Assembly: GCA_017640725.1 (NCBI GenBank)
Contig: JAEPQB010000001.1
Span: 930,001-994,000, forward strand
Length of the DNA stretch: 64,000 nucleotides
Source of the DNA: Kordiimonadaceae bacterium
Lineage (GTDB): Bacteria; Pseudomonadota; Alphaproteobacteria; Sphingomonadales; Kordiimonadaceae
Direction: 5' to 3'
The notes below the pieces were generated by a model that saw only the letters and a list, made by a program, of their open reading frames with translations, had not been told where the DNA came from and made no database searches. The translations under genes were made by a program, and so were the position numbers. Shown piece after piece: positions 38,086 to 46,801 of this stretch (its first letter is position 1; each line of letters begins with the position of its first letter).

Positions 38086-39396
38086 GTGCGTTTTCAAAAG
38101 TTCATTGCTTCTAGCTTTATCGCAGCATTCATGAGCACGGGGGTGGCTGCGCAAGATCTGCCTAAAGCCAGCGCTGACCGCATGGAAGCCTGGATTATGG
38201 GCCTTGCGGAATTTGGCAAAAATGCTGATGGCGGCGTCGACCGTGTTGCCTACTCGGATGCGGATCTGGCTGGCCGCCAATACATCATCGGTGAGCTTGA
38301 AAAGCTGGGTCTTGAAGTCCGGATCGATGCTGGCGCCAACATTCTGGCGCGCCGGGCGGGCACGGACAATAGCCTGAAGCCTATCATGTTTGGCTCTCAT
38401 ACCGACAGCGTTCCGGGAGGCGGTAACTATGATGGCCCCGCTGGGGTTATCGCAGCCATGGAAGCCATCAAACTGATGAATGACGCCGGCCACACCACGC
38501 GGCACCCTCTTGAACTGGTTGTGTTCTCCAACGAGGAAGGCGGCCTTGTTGGGTCGCTTGCCATGACCGGCAAACTTAAGAGCAGCGCACTGGATGTGGT
38601 GAGCTCCAGCGGCAAAACCATTGGCGAGGGAACGCGCTTTATTGGCGGCGACCCTGACAATTTGGCGAGCGCGATTGTGGAACCCGGCGTATATGAAGCT
38701 TTCATTGAGCTGCATATCGAACAAGGCGCCTTCCTGCACGAGGAAGGCATCGACATCGGTGTTGTTGAAGGCATTGTCGGCATTGGTTGGTGGGACGTGG
38801 TGATCGAAGGTTTTGCCAACCATGCGGGCACCACACCCATGAACCGGCGTCAGGACGCCATGGTGGCCGCCGCCAAGCTCACACTTGCCGTAAACGAAGT
38901 CGCTACAACAAACGCTGGTCGGCAAGTTGCCACTGTTGGTCGGATTGAAGCCTTCCCCGGTGCGCCAAACGTTATTCCGGGTCGGGTTGAAATGAGCCTT
39001 GAGATCCGGGATCTCGAGCAAGCCAAAATCGACAGCGTCTATGCGCTGATTGAAGCGCGCGCCAAAATGATCGCCGAGGAAACCAGCACCAAAATCAGCT
39101 TCACCTATGTTGATGTTGCCTCGGCGCCTGCCCCAACCGACGAGCGCATGCGAGAGCTGATTGCCGGCAGCGCCCGCTTTAACAACTATTCCTACAAACT
39201 CATGCCTTCGGGTGCGGGTCATGACGCTCAGGATATGGTGCATATCGCGCCGACGGGCATGATTTTTGTGCCGTCCGTTGGTGGTATCAGCCATTCGCCG
39301 AACGAATTTACACCGTCGGATGCGCTCGCTAAAGGTGCGGATGTTCTTGCCCGCACCATTCTCGCTATCGATGCCGGTGGACTGACGGAGCACTAG
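38086..39396 (+). CDS. Exported M20-family amidohydrolase (hydantoinase/carbamoylase type)
   Basis: A 436-residue protein starting at GTG 38086, with AGGGGG upstream. The N-terminus MRFQKFIASSFIAAFMSTGVAAQ is a signal peptide. The dinuclear metal site is complete: GSHTDSV, GGNYDGPAGV, FSNEEGG, LHIEQG and the late ISHSPNE. FANHAGTTPMNRRQDAM is the dimer/lid region. The family includes N-carbamoyl-L-amino acid hydrolase, allantoate amidohydrolase and ureidoglycolate hydrolase; an exported form suggests extracytoplasmic scavenging of carbamoyl or ureido compounds. No other purine-catabolism gene is nearby. Confidence 0.88.
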   Translation: MRFQKFIASSFIAAFMSTGVAAQDLPKASADRMEAWIMGLAEFGKNADGGVDRVAYSDADLAGRQYIIGELEKLGLEVRIDAGANILARRAGTDNSLKPIMFGSHTDSVPGGGNYDGPAGVIAAMEAIKLMNDAGHTTRHPLELVVFSNEEGGLVGSLAMTGKLKSSALDVVSSSGKTIGEGTRFIGGDPDNLASAIVEPGVYEAFIELHIEQGAFLHEEGIDIGVVEGIVGIGWWDVVIEGFANHAGTTPMNRRQDAMVAAAKLTLAVNEVATTNAGRQVATVGRIEAFPGAPNVIPGRVEMSLEIRDLEQAKIDSVYALIEARAKMIAEETSTKISFTYVDVASAPAPTDERMRELIAGSARFNNYSYKLMPSGAGHDAQDMVHIAPTGMIFVPSVGGISHSPNEFTPSDALAKGADVLARTILAIDAGGLTEH

Positions 39397-39405
39397 CCAA
39401 ACCTT

Positions 39406-40077
39406 CTAGTCAGCTGCCGACCAATTGTATGCCGGCATCATGGGGTGCGCGATGGGTGCACCCTCACCTTCCGGGGCAACAACCGGTGCATGTTGCTGCA
39501 TACTGATGGGCACCACCCCGGCCCAGATCGGATAGTCGGCTTCATCGCCGTCGCCAGGCGGGTGTTCGCGCACTTTTGCGGCCGCATCTTCAATGTCCAT
39601 CTCAAGAAGGCCGGTCGCTTTAAACTCCTGGTCTGTCATTGGGCGCAGAGCTTCCCATCTGCCGGGCGCAAGCCTGTCAAAAAACAGCTTCATTTGATAC
39701 TCAAACGCGGCCCTATCCGTAATGAGTTTCGGCTGGCCATACGCAACGACAGATCGGTAGTTCACACTGGTATTGAAGGCTGACCGCGCCAACACCAAGC
39801 CATCCAAATGGGTTACAGCTACCGCGGCCGGATTTCCCTCGGCCAGATGGCGGATCATCATGCTTTTGCTTGAGCCATGCCAATAGAGCTTGTTGCCCTC
39901 CCGCCAATGTGATGTCGGGATGACAAAAGGCTGTCCATCTTTCTCAAACGACACATGACACAGGAAATGGCTGTCAATGATGTCATACACAAGCGCCCTG
40001 TCATAGGACGCGCGCTTAAACCCGCGTTTCACTTTATTCCGGGGCGTTTTTTCAAATTCGGTGGGGAGTTCGGTCAC
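39406..40077 (-). CDS. Pyridoxamine 5'-phosphate oxidase-family FMN-binding protein
   Basis: A 223-residue split-barrel flavoprotein. HFLCHVSFEKDGQPFVIPTSHWREGNKLYWHGSSKSMMIRHLAEG and NYRSVVAYGQPKLI are typical of the FMN-binding branch that is not PdxH itself. It is divergent from a MocR/PdxR-type regulator, and this pairing suggests a role tied to B6 vitamers, though the actual substrate cannot be read from sequence. Confidence 0.85.
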   Translation of the reverse strand: MTELPTEFEKTPRNKVKRGFKRASYDRALVYDIIDSHFLCHVSFEKDGQPFVIPTSHWREGNKLYWHGSSKSMMIRHLAEGNPAAVAVTHLDGLVLARSAFNTSVNYRSVVAYGQPKLITDRAAFEYQMKLFFDRLAPGRWEALRPMTDQEFKATGLLEMDIEDAAAKVREHPPGDGDEADYPIWAGVVPISMQQHAPVVAPEGEGAPIAHPMMPAYNWSAAD

Positions 40078-40137
40078 AGATGCATCCTCGTCCTAAACTA
40101 GCTTTATTTGCACGCCAAATTGCAGCATTATTGATCC

Positions 40138-40168
40138 TATCAAAAGGTCCACTTTTTATTTTTTGATA
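40138..40168. promoter_or_regulatory. Inverted repeat between flavoprotein and pdxR-like gene
   Basis: TATCAAAA (40138-40145) and TTTTGATA (40161-40168) form a perfect 8-bp inverted repeat with a 15-base spacer, ending 9 bases before the regulator ATG. Likely operator of the adjacent MocR-type regulator, since such factors act on the divergent gene; this is inference. Confidence 0.5.
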
Positions 40169-40177
40169 AGGCCAATT

Positions 40178-41605
40178 ATGTTTTCTACCCGCTTGCTGCA
40201 GCTGTCCATCGGTCGGGACGCCGGCGCCTCTCTACAGCGACAACTGCACAATCACATCAGGCGATTGATCCTGTCAGGCGAGTTGCAAGCAAGGGAAAGG
40301 CTTCCGTCAAGCAGGGCGCTGGCCAAAGACTTGGAGATCGCAAGGATTACAGTCACTGAAGTGTACGACCAACTGAGCGCTGAGGGTTACATAGAGACCA
40401 AAACAGGGGCTGGTACTTTTGTGGCGGACTTTGTGCCAGATCATTTGGGCACGATGCAAACGGATGACATTGAAGTCGATTCACCTGCCGAAAGACAGAC
40501 AAGCGCACCCATTTCTTCGGGCATGCCAGCATTGGAAGCATTCCCAAAGGACAAATGGGCCCGCACGGCCGGGCGGGTTGCCCGCAAATTGAGCACAGGC
40601 GAAATGGTGCATGCCGACCCCAGGGGTTACCTGCCTCTTCGAAGCGAAATAGCCCAACACCTACGCCTGGCGCGCAACGTCGTTTGCTCCCCTGACCAGG
40701 TGATGATTATCTCAGGGCTGCAACAGGGGCTTTTTGTTCTGGCAAACAGCATTTTGGCCGCAAACAGCACGATTATCCTAGAAGACCCTGGATATGACGG
40801 ACTGCTTGCGGCTGCACGCGCCAGCAATAGTTCCATTGGCTTTACGGCTGTTGATGAAGCCGGCGCTCTCCCGCCCGAACAAGACCAGGGCTTGCTGGTT
40901 GTAAGCCCCTCGCGTCAGTATCCACTTGGGCTGACAATGCCACATGGCAGACGCATGGAGCTGCTTGCATGGGCTCGCACAAACAACAGCTTCATACTGG
41001 AAGATGACTATGACAGTGAGTTTCGATATTCAGGCCGCCCCCTGAACAGCTTGCAGGGCATCGCCGGCGGTGAACGGGTGATTTACGGCGGGACTTTTTC
41101 CAAATCCATCTTCCCTGCCTTGAGGCTCGGGTATTTGGTTTTGCCGGATTCGCTTGTGGATCAGGTGGTTAAATTCAGAGAAGCAATCGACAGTTATCCA
41201 TCCATCACCAACCAACTGTTGTTGCATGATTTCATGGCAAGCGGCGAGTTCCAGCGCCACATAAGGCGGCTGCGAAAAATTCACGCCGAACGCAAAGAGC
41301 TATTTGATCAGGGTGCACACAAGCACCTTGCCGAATGGTTGTCGTTCCTGCCCTCTGATGCAGGGCTTCACTGTACGGCTTGGCTCAACGAAACAGCTTT
41401 GGCACTAAATTTGAAAGACCATGACATGGCAGAATATGCGCAAGCGTACGGCATTGGAGCTGTTTCGGTGTCACGCTGCTATCAGCACGCCCCTGCGCGG
41501 CAAGGGCTGCTCATAGGCTTTGCGAACCTTCAGCCAGCAGAAATAGAGCCAGCAATTCAGCAACTTGCGGCTCGCATCCGTCAAGAAACGGGCTTTTCAA
41601 GCTGA
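40178..41605 (+). CDS. PdxR-like MocR-family transcriptional regulator
   Basis: A 475-residue fusion: a GntR winged helix at residues 12-80 (QLHNHIRRLILSGELQARERLPSSRALAKDLEIARITVTEVYDQLSAEGYIETKTGAGTFV) and a class-I aminotransferase-like domain with the PLP Lys in YGGTFSKSIFPALRLGYLV. The EDDYDSEFRY and ISGLQQGLFVLA segments complete the PLP site. MocR regulators sense PLP or amino-compound adducts. It starts at ATG 40178 rather than the in-frame TTG 15 bases upstream, which lies in the operator. Confidence 0.9.
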   Translation: MFSTRLLQLSIGRDAGASLQRQLHNHIRRLILSGELQARERLPSSRALAKDLEIARITVTEVYDQLSAEGYIETKTGAGTFVADFVPDHLGTMQTDDIEVDSPAERQTSAPISSGMPALEAFPKDKWARTAGRVARKLSTGEMVHADPRGYLPLRSEIAQHLRLARNVVCSPDQVMIISGLQQGLFVLANSILAANSTIILEDPGYDGLLAAARASNSSIGFTAVDEAGALPPEQDQGLLVVSPSRQYPLGLTMPHGRRMELLAWARTNNSFILEDDYDSEFRYSGRPLNSLQGIAGGERVIYGGTFSKSIFPALRLGYLVLPDSLVDQVVKFREAIDSYPSITNQLLLHDFMASGEFQRHIRRLRKIHAERKELFDQGAHKHLAEWLSFLPSDAGLHCTAWLNETALALNLKDHDMAEYAQAYGIGAVSVSRCYQHAPARQGLLIGFANLQPAEIEPAIQQLAARIRQETGFSS

Positions 41606-41655
41606 CCTGCGCCGTGTAGCTTTAAGCATGGGTGTGGCAGCGTTCGGAGGAACAA

Positions 41656-42411
41656 ATGCGTTCAGGCAAATTTTTCAGTGGCTTGGTCTTAGCGACGGCA
41701 ATTTTCGCCAGTCAGGCGGCACAAGCACAGGACTGGAGCTATTCTGGCGGCAATGGCCCCAATAATTGGCATACGCTCTCGAACAATAATGCACTGTGTG
41801 CTGCCGGACGTTTTCAGTCGCCGATCAATATTGAAGGTACTGAACCAGCCGTGATGAATCGGTTGCGAACGGATTACAGCGTCTCGGCGCTTAATATGGC
41901 GCACCGGCGCACCATGATTGCCTTTGACTATGAAAACGGCAGTTATCTGCGTGTCGGTCGCAAAGTTATGGCGCTCAATGGCTTTGTGTTCCGAACGCCC
42001 GCAGAGCACACAGTGAACGGTGAGCAGTTCCCGTTGTCGATCCAGTTTATGCACCGCGCGTCAACGGGGGAACGGGGTATCGTAGTCGCCCTATTCAAGG
42101 AAGGCCGGGAAAACCGGGCACTTTCGGAATTGATGCCGCACCTGCCAATTGAACCGGACCAGCGCAACCGGGTCGAAAATACTCTCATTAACGCTCGCGA
42201 TTTGATGCCTGCGGACAAAAGCTACTACCGCTACGCCGGGTCGCTAACCATGCCGCCGTGTTCGGAAGGCGTTAGCTGGTACATACTCAAACAGTCTGTT
42301 GAAGCTTCTGCAGAACAAATCAATTTGCTGCGGGGTGTGCTGGGCGGTGACAATGCTCGCCCAATACAAAGCCGCGGCAATCGCCTCATTCTGGATGCAA
42401 GGGGCGAATAA
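41656..42411 (+). CDS. Alpha-carbonic anhydrase-like protein lacking the zinc ligands
   Basis: A 251-residue protein with GGAGG five bases before ATG 41656. A signal peptide ends near AAQAQ (residue 25). The alpha-CA fold is clear: WHTLSNNNALCAAGRFQSPINIEG, PAEHTVNGEQFPLSIQFMH and YAGSLTMPPCSEGVSWYILK. Against active enzymes (FHFHTPSEH...EAHFVH), the three zinc His are Val111, Arg113 and Gln130, while the gate-keeper Glu117 of AEH is kept. It cannot bind zinc in the usual way and is probably a carbonic-anhydrase-related binding protein in the periplasm. The lipoprotein gene follows after three bases. Confidence 0.87.
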   Translation: MRSGKFFSGLVLATAIFASQAAQAQDWSYSGGNGPNNWHTLSNNNALCAAGRFQSPINIEGTEPAVMNRLRTDYSVSALNMAHRRTMIAFDYENGSYLRVGRKVMALNGFVFRTPAEHTVNGEQFPLSIQFMHRASTGERGIVVALFKEGRENRALSELMPHLPIEPDQRNRVENTLINARDLMPADKSYYRYAGSLTMPPCSEGVSWYILKQSVEASAEQINLLRGVLGGDNARPIQSRGNRLILDARGE

Positions 42412-42414
42412 ACC

Positions 42415-43221
42415 ATGAAACAGTCAACGCTAAGAACCTTCACAGTCAACGGCTTGAAACTGATGCCGCTTATGGCGGTTGCGGCATGCGGCATGTTTGG
42501 ATCTTCTGTGCCCTCGTCGCGCCCCGGTGCACTCGTGCAGGAGATGGCGTCAGGCCTGGAAGACGCGGTATGTACCGGCCGCGCACAAGAAGCGGTGGAT
42601 GTGCTGCTGTCTGAACCGCTTGTGTCCCCCACAGACCGCTTTTTTGTGGCCCTGGCACTTGAAGAGGCAGGACTGGCACCGCGCGCACGCCTTTTGTATG
42701 CCAATGTCATGCAAACGGCCTCTGATGACATCGTCCGGGCCAGATGCCCTGACCGGATCCTGGCCAACGGCCCCGTGAAGGAAGAAGCCGCCCGGCGATT
42801 GGCTGCACTCTCGGAACTGCTTACAGCAATGGACGTGAACCTGTCACCGGTTCGGCCCCTCCATGACGGCATTCCTCCTTCAGGCCCTGTAAAAATTGTT
42901 GATGGTCGGAAATTCCCTGACAGTTTTGCTGGTGGTCCTCCCCGTGCGGTATCCCGCCCCACCAGCCAATCCCCGCTTGGACAGTGGTTTGTCCATTTGG
43001 CAAGCTACCGTTCCATGGACAATGCCATGCGCAACAAACCAACACTGGAAACCAAATTTCCGGCGCTTGCTGGTATTATTGATCAGTGGGAGCTGGACGT
43101 TGGCGGCAATCTGGCCATTCGCTTAGGAGTTAGAGTGTCTGACAGAGGCGACGCAAACGGCCTTTGCACCGCGGTTAAAAGCCAGCAAGAATATTGCGCA
43201 GTTATTGACACATCGCGCTAG
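42415..43221 (+). CDS. Putative lipoprotein with C-terminal SPOR-like domain
   Basis: A 268-residue protein. The N-terminus has a hydrophobic core ending in a lipobox-like VAAC (Cys25), so it may be lipidated. The middle (about 40-135) is helical and may contain a degenerate TPR-like pair (GRAQEAVDVLLSE, FVALALEEAGLAPRARLLYANVM). The C-terminal 80 residues (GQWFVHLASYRSMDNAMRN, LAIRLGVRVSDRGDANGLCTAVKSQQEYCAVI) resemble a SPOR domain, which binds denuded peptidoglycan glycans. It is cotranscribed with the CA-like gene. The SPOR assignment is by eye. Confidence 0.65.
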   Translation: MKQSTLRTFTVNGLKLMPLMAVAACGMFGSSVPSSRPGALVQEMASGLEDAVCTGRAQEAVDVLLSEPLVSPTDRFFVALALEEAGLAPRARLLYANVMQTASDDIVRARCPDRILANGPVKEEAARRLAALSELLTAMDVNLSPVRPLHDGIPPSGPVKIVDGRKFPDSFAGGPPRAVSRPTSQSPLGQWFVHLASYRSMDNAMRNKPTLETKFPALAGIIDQWELDVGGNLAIRLGVRVSDRGDANGLCTAVKSQQEYCAVIDTSR

Positions 43222-43334
43222 CAAAGGCTAAAGCTGCGCAACAGTTTTCCAAGGGAACCTTGGCAAACACGAGGGGGAGCGCCGTGCAAATGGCGCAGTC
43301 ACAGTAATAGTATTATTGAGGGGAGACAGGATCC

Positions 43335-44738
43335 ATGGCTGGACCTACCGAACATGCGCATTGGTCATCACGCTGGACATTTATGCTCGCTGCCGTGGGC
43401 AGTGCTGTTGGCCTTGGCAACATCTGGAAGTTTCCATATCAAGCCGGCCTGAATGGTGGCGGCGCTTTTGTGCTTTTTTACCTGGCATTTGTATTCCTGA
43501 TCGGCCTGCCTGTGCTGATGGCAGAATTGTCGATTGGTCGCCGGGCCCAAAAATCACCGGTTTACGCGATGGAACAAGTCGCCAGCGAAGAAGGGCGCAG
43601 CAAACTTTGGGTGCTGCTGGGTTGGTCTGGTGTGCTCGGTGGTTTTATCATCCTGACTTATTATTCCGTTGTTGGTGGCTGGGTACTTGCCTACATCGTA
43701 AAAGCGGCGCAGGGATTTGGCGGTTTTGACGCCGAAATGTCCCGCGCCACCTTTGGCGCCTTCTCAACCGACCCGGTTGAGCCGGTGATCTGGCATTTTG
43801 TCTTCATGGCGGTAACGGTTGCCATCGTTGCTCAGGGCCTCAAAGGCGGCCTTGAAAAAGCAGTGAAAGCGCTGATGCCGGCGCTGTTTGTCTTGTTGAT
43901 TGGAATGGTGATCTACTCTGGTGTCGTGGGTGATTTGGGTGCAGCTCTCTACTTCCTGTTCAACCCGGACTTCCATACTCTTTTCTATCAAGAGACGGTT
44001 GACGCAGCGACGGGCGCTGTTACGCAAACCTTCACGATTGCACGCGTGCTCAACGCGCTCGGTCTTGCGTTCTTCTCGCTTTCGCTGGGTATGGGTACCA
44101 TCATGACCTATGGTTCTTACCTGACCAAAGACATCAATATCGGCAAATCTGCCTTCACAATTGCGCTGGCTGACAGTGCCGTTGCTTTGATGGCAGGCCT
44201 GGCGATTTTTCCGATCGTTTTTGCTTTTGGCCTGAACCCAGGTGAAAGTGTTGGCCTCGTGTTTATCACGCTCCCGATTGCCTTTGGTCAAATGCCGGGC
44301 GGCGAAATTGTTGGTGCGGCCTTCTTCTTCCTGTTGGCGTTCGCGGCTATCACGAGTGCCATTTCGCTGATCGAACCAACAGTGTCCTTCATCGAAGAAA
44401 AAACCGGCAAGAGCCGGGGCGTGATCGCGTCGTTTGTTGGTGGCTTGATTGCGACGATTGGCTTGTTGTCCGCCTGGTCACAAAGCGGCAGCGTGCTCGG
44501 TGACGTGAGCATCTTTGGCATGGACTTGATGTCTGCCAAGGGTTACCTGACCGATAATATCATGATGCCAGCTGGCGGCCTGTTCATCGCAATTTTCTCT
44601 GGCTGGTTTATCAGCCGCAAAAATGCAATGGAGGAACTTGCGCTCGAGGACGCATCGTTCCGCAAATACTATTTCCTGGTGAAATATGTATGCCCCGTTG
44701 CGATCTCGGCTGTGTTTGTATCGGTACTATTCTTCTAG
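43335..44738 (+). CDS. Sodium-dependent transporter, NSS (LeuT) family
   Basis: A 467-residue inner-membrane symporter of about 11 helices. Helix 1 has the sodium/substrate signature AAVGSAVGLGNIWKFPYQAGLNGGGAF; helices 6-8 carry LNALGLAFFSLSLGMGTIMTYGSYL. Substrates in this family are amino acids or related amines and cannot be chosen from sequence. A GAGGGGAG ribosome site precedes the ATG. The 113-base leader holds two small inverted repeats (CCAAGG-GAA-CCTTGG and GCGCC/GGCGC). A terminator follows the gene. Confidence 0.93.
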   Translation: MAGPTEHAHWSSRWTFMLAAVGSAVGLGNIWKFPYQAGLNGGGAFVLFYLAFVFLIGLPVLMAELSIGRRAQKSPVYAMEQVASEEGRSKLWVLLGWSGVLGGFIILTYYSVVGGWVLAYIVKAAQGFGGFDAEMSRATFGAFSTDPVEPVIWHFVFMAVTVAIVAQGLKGGLEKAVKALMPALFVLLIGMVIYSGVVGDLGAALYFLFNPDFHTLFYQETVDAATGAVTQTFTIARVLNALGLAFFSLSLGMGTIMTYGSYLTKDINIGKSAFTIALADSAVALMAGLAIFPIVFAFGLNPGESVGLVFITLPIAFGQMPGGEIVGAAFFFLLAFAAITSAISLIEPTVSFIEEKTGKSRGVIASFVGGLIATIGLLSAWSQSGSVLGDVSIFGMDLMSAKGYLTDNIMMPAGGLFIAIFSGWFISRKNAMEELALEDASFRKYYFLVKYVCPVAISAVFVSVLFF

Positions 44739-44765
44739 CAAACAGAAGAAACAGAGAAAGAAATC

Positions 44766-44788
44766 AGGGGCTTTCGGGCCCCTTTTTT
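44766..44788 (+). terminator. Rho-independent terminator of the NSS transporter
   Basis: AGGGGC/GCCCCT stem with a six-base loop and six T, reaching the stop of the convergent sufE gene. Confidence 0.85.
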
Positions 44789-45206
44789 ATTGGCCGCTTT
44801 CGGCAATGTCGCGGATGCGTTCAACCATGGAGAACAAGCCGTTGGCGCGCATGGGCGACAGGTGCGCAGACAAGCCAAGTCCATTTAAAATACCCTTGGC
44901 GTCAACCGCCAAAATCTCACCGCCGGTTTTGCCGGAATAAATCAGGATCATCAGGGCAACCAGGCCTTTCACGATGTGGGCATCACTATCGCCCCGGAAA
45001 TGGATACGGCCATCAGCGTCAGTTGTCGGCACCAGCCATACCTGGCTTTGACAGCCACGCACTTTGAAGGCGTCCGTCATTTCCTCCGGCGCGAGCGGCG
45101 TTAGCTTTTTGCCCAGATCAATGATGGTTTTGTAGCGGTCTTCCCAATCATCCAGAAACTCGAATGTATCGATAATTTCATCAAGTGTTGTATTTTCAAG
45201 TGACAT
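44787..45206 (-). CDS. sufE: SufE-family cysteine desulfurase sulfur acceptor
   Basis: A 139-residue protein that accepts persulfide sulfur from SufS for Fe-S assembly. The acceptor Cys is in DAFKVRGCQSQVWL; the SDAHIVKGLVALMILIYSGKTGGEIL helix pair is typical. No suf operon is nearby; stand-alone sufE genes are common in alphaproteobacteria. It is divergent from the MFS transporter. Confidence 0.93.
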   Translation of the reverse strand: MSLENTTLDEIIDTFEFLDDWEDRYKTIIDLGKKLTPLAPEEMTDAFKVRGCQSQVWLVPTTDADGRIHFRGDSDAHIVKGLVALMILIYSGKTGGEILAVDAKGILNGLGLSAHLSPMRANGLFSMVERIRDIAESGQ

Positions 45207-45342
45207 TGGTTAGTCCGATCTATGGCTATTGGTCGACATTTTCTTGACTCAGACGCCGATTGCCCGACTGTCTAAAGCACTGCCCATAAAAATCAATATT
45301 CAAATCGCCGCTGGGCGCGGCACAAGCGCAAAGGGAGCGTTC

Positions 45343-46701
45343 ATGAGCGGGGAAAACCAGTCTGCTGTTGCAGACAAAGAGACGTATCCAAAACCTCTTA
45401 TCGCCTGGTACATGGTGTTTCTGTTGCTGGTTATTTACACCATCAGCTTTATTGACCGACAAATTCTGGGCCTGCTCGCGCGCCCCATCATCGAAGAATT
45501 TGAAATCAGTTTCACGCAGTTTGGCTTGCTTACTGGCTTTGCCTTTGCGATCTTTTACGCGACATTTGGCCTTGTTTGCGCGCGTATTGCCGACAGCAAA
45601 AGCCGGCGCGGCCTGATCGCTTTTGGGCTGTTTTTCTGGAGCCTGATGACAGCAGCAACTGCGACAGCCAAAAGTTTCTCTACGCTATTTCTCTACCGAA
45701 TGGGCGTAGGCGTGGGCGAAGCAACGCTGGCCCCTGCCGCCAATAGCCTGCTGGCTGACAGCTTCCCAAAACATCGGCTTTCCACCGCGCTTTCCGTCTA
45801 TTCCATGGGTATTCCTGTGGGTACGGCGCTTGCGTTTATGGTCGGTGGCAGTGTGATCGCACTTGCTGACAATATGCCGGATATTCAAGTGACCTCAGAC
45901 CTGATGATCACAGGCTGGAAAAAAGTATTCCTGATGGTCGGCATCCCAGGCATGATCATGACCATCCTGATGTGGTCCTTCAAGGAACCAACCCGAAAAG
46001 GAACCACAGGGACCGGCGACGCTCTTCCGCTATCAGAGGTCGGCCGTTATGTGGTCAGCAAAGGCAAGGCCTATGCAACAGTATGCATTGGCGTCTCGCT
46101 GAATGCTGCGCTTGGGTTCGGCAGCGCCACATTTGTTGCCCTATTTTTCCAGAATTACCACAGCATGTCTGCTGCCGATATCGGTTTGACGTTTGGCAGC
46201 ATCACCATCATCACAGGGCCACTGGGCCTATTGCTGGGTGGCATGCTGGCAGATCGCTGGTACAAAAAAGGCCGCAAGGATGCCCACATCTTGGCGTTGA
46301 TGACCGCGCCGCTCGGCTACGGCATCCCGAGCCTGGTGTTCCCCTTTGTTGGCGATACCACCACCGCGTGGGCCGTGCTTGGCTTTGCAAACATCTTTAT
46401 CAACCTGCCATCAGGCGTGGCGTACGCCAGCATGCAGATCATCACGCCAAACCAGATGCGCGGTCAGGTGGTAGCCATGTATGTGCTGTGCACAACCGTG
46501 ATTGGCTATGGCATGGGGCCATTTTTATTGGGCCTGTTCACTGACCAATTGTTTGGCGGCGACATCATGAAACTGCATCTGTCACTGGCGCTGTTGGCAG
46601 CCATAACAACTCCGCTGGCCATTGCCACTTTCCTTTGGGGACGCAAAGCATTCGCCAGCGAACTTGAGAAAGAAGAAGCTCGGTTGCGAGAGGAAGGATA
46701 A
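45343..46701 (+). CDS. MFS transporter
   Basis: A 452-residue 12-helix protein. The start is ATG 45343, with AGGGAG eight bases upstream; the frame extends upstream but without membrane-protein sequence. IDRQILGLLARPIIEEF at the first helix exit, the loop ARIADSKSRRGLI (motif A) and RMGVGVGEATLAPAANSLLADSFPKHRLSTALSVY are typical of the Spinster/hexuronate-type MFS branch. Substrate unknown. The gene stands alone between sufE and the psp block. Confidence 0.9.
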   Translation: MSGENQSAVADKETYPKPLIAWYMVFLLLVIYTISFIDRQILGLLARPIIEEFEISFTQFGLLTGFAFAIFYATFGLVCARIADSKSRRGLIAFGLFFWSLMTAATATAKSFSTLFLYRMGVGVGEATLAPAANSLLADSFPKHRLSTALSVYSMGIPVGTALAFMVGGSVIALADNMPDIQVTSDLMITGWKKVFLMVGIPGMIMTILMWSFKEPTRKGTTGTGDALPLSEVGRYVVSKGKAYATVCIGVSLNAALGFGSATFVALFFQNYHSMSAADIGLTFGSITIITGPLGLLLGGMLADRWYKKGRKDAHILALMTAPLGYGIPSLVFPFVGDTTTAWAVLGFANIFINLPSGVAYASMQIITPNQMRGQVVAMYVLCTTVIGYGMGPFLLGLFTDQLFGGDIMKLHLSLALLAAITTPLAIATFLWGRKAFASELEKEEARLREEG

Positions 46702-46720
46702 CCGTCAGCCCAATCCAATA

Positions 46721-46752
46721 AAAAGCGGCGGACCATTTTAAGTGGCCCGCCG
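46721..46752. terminator. Probable terminator between MFS gene and psp operon
   Basis: The arms CGGCGGACCA (46726-46735) and TGGCCCGCCG (46743-46752) pair with one mismatch around a seven-base loop. On the minus strand the stem is followed by TTTTATT, so it best fits the end of pspABC; on the plus strand no T-run follows. Confidence 0.55.
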
Positions 46753-46801
46753 TATGTCTTTCGCATTCCGGGAGGAAGGGAAAGATAGTCTCTGGGTATT
46801 T

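Noticed and set aside
38053-39393. A 446-codon open frame on the minus strand opposite the M20 amidase gene
   Set aside because: It mirrors a gene with full metal-site motifs; its own translation is rich in His, Arg and Asn and matches no family. It is a codon-bias shadow.
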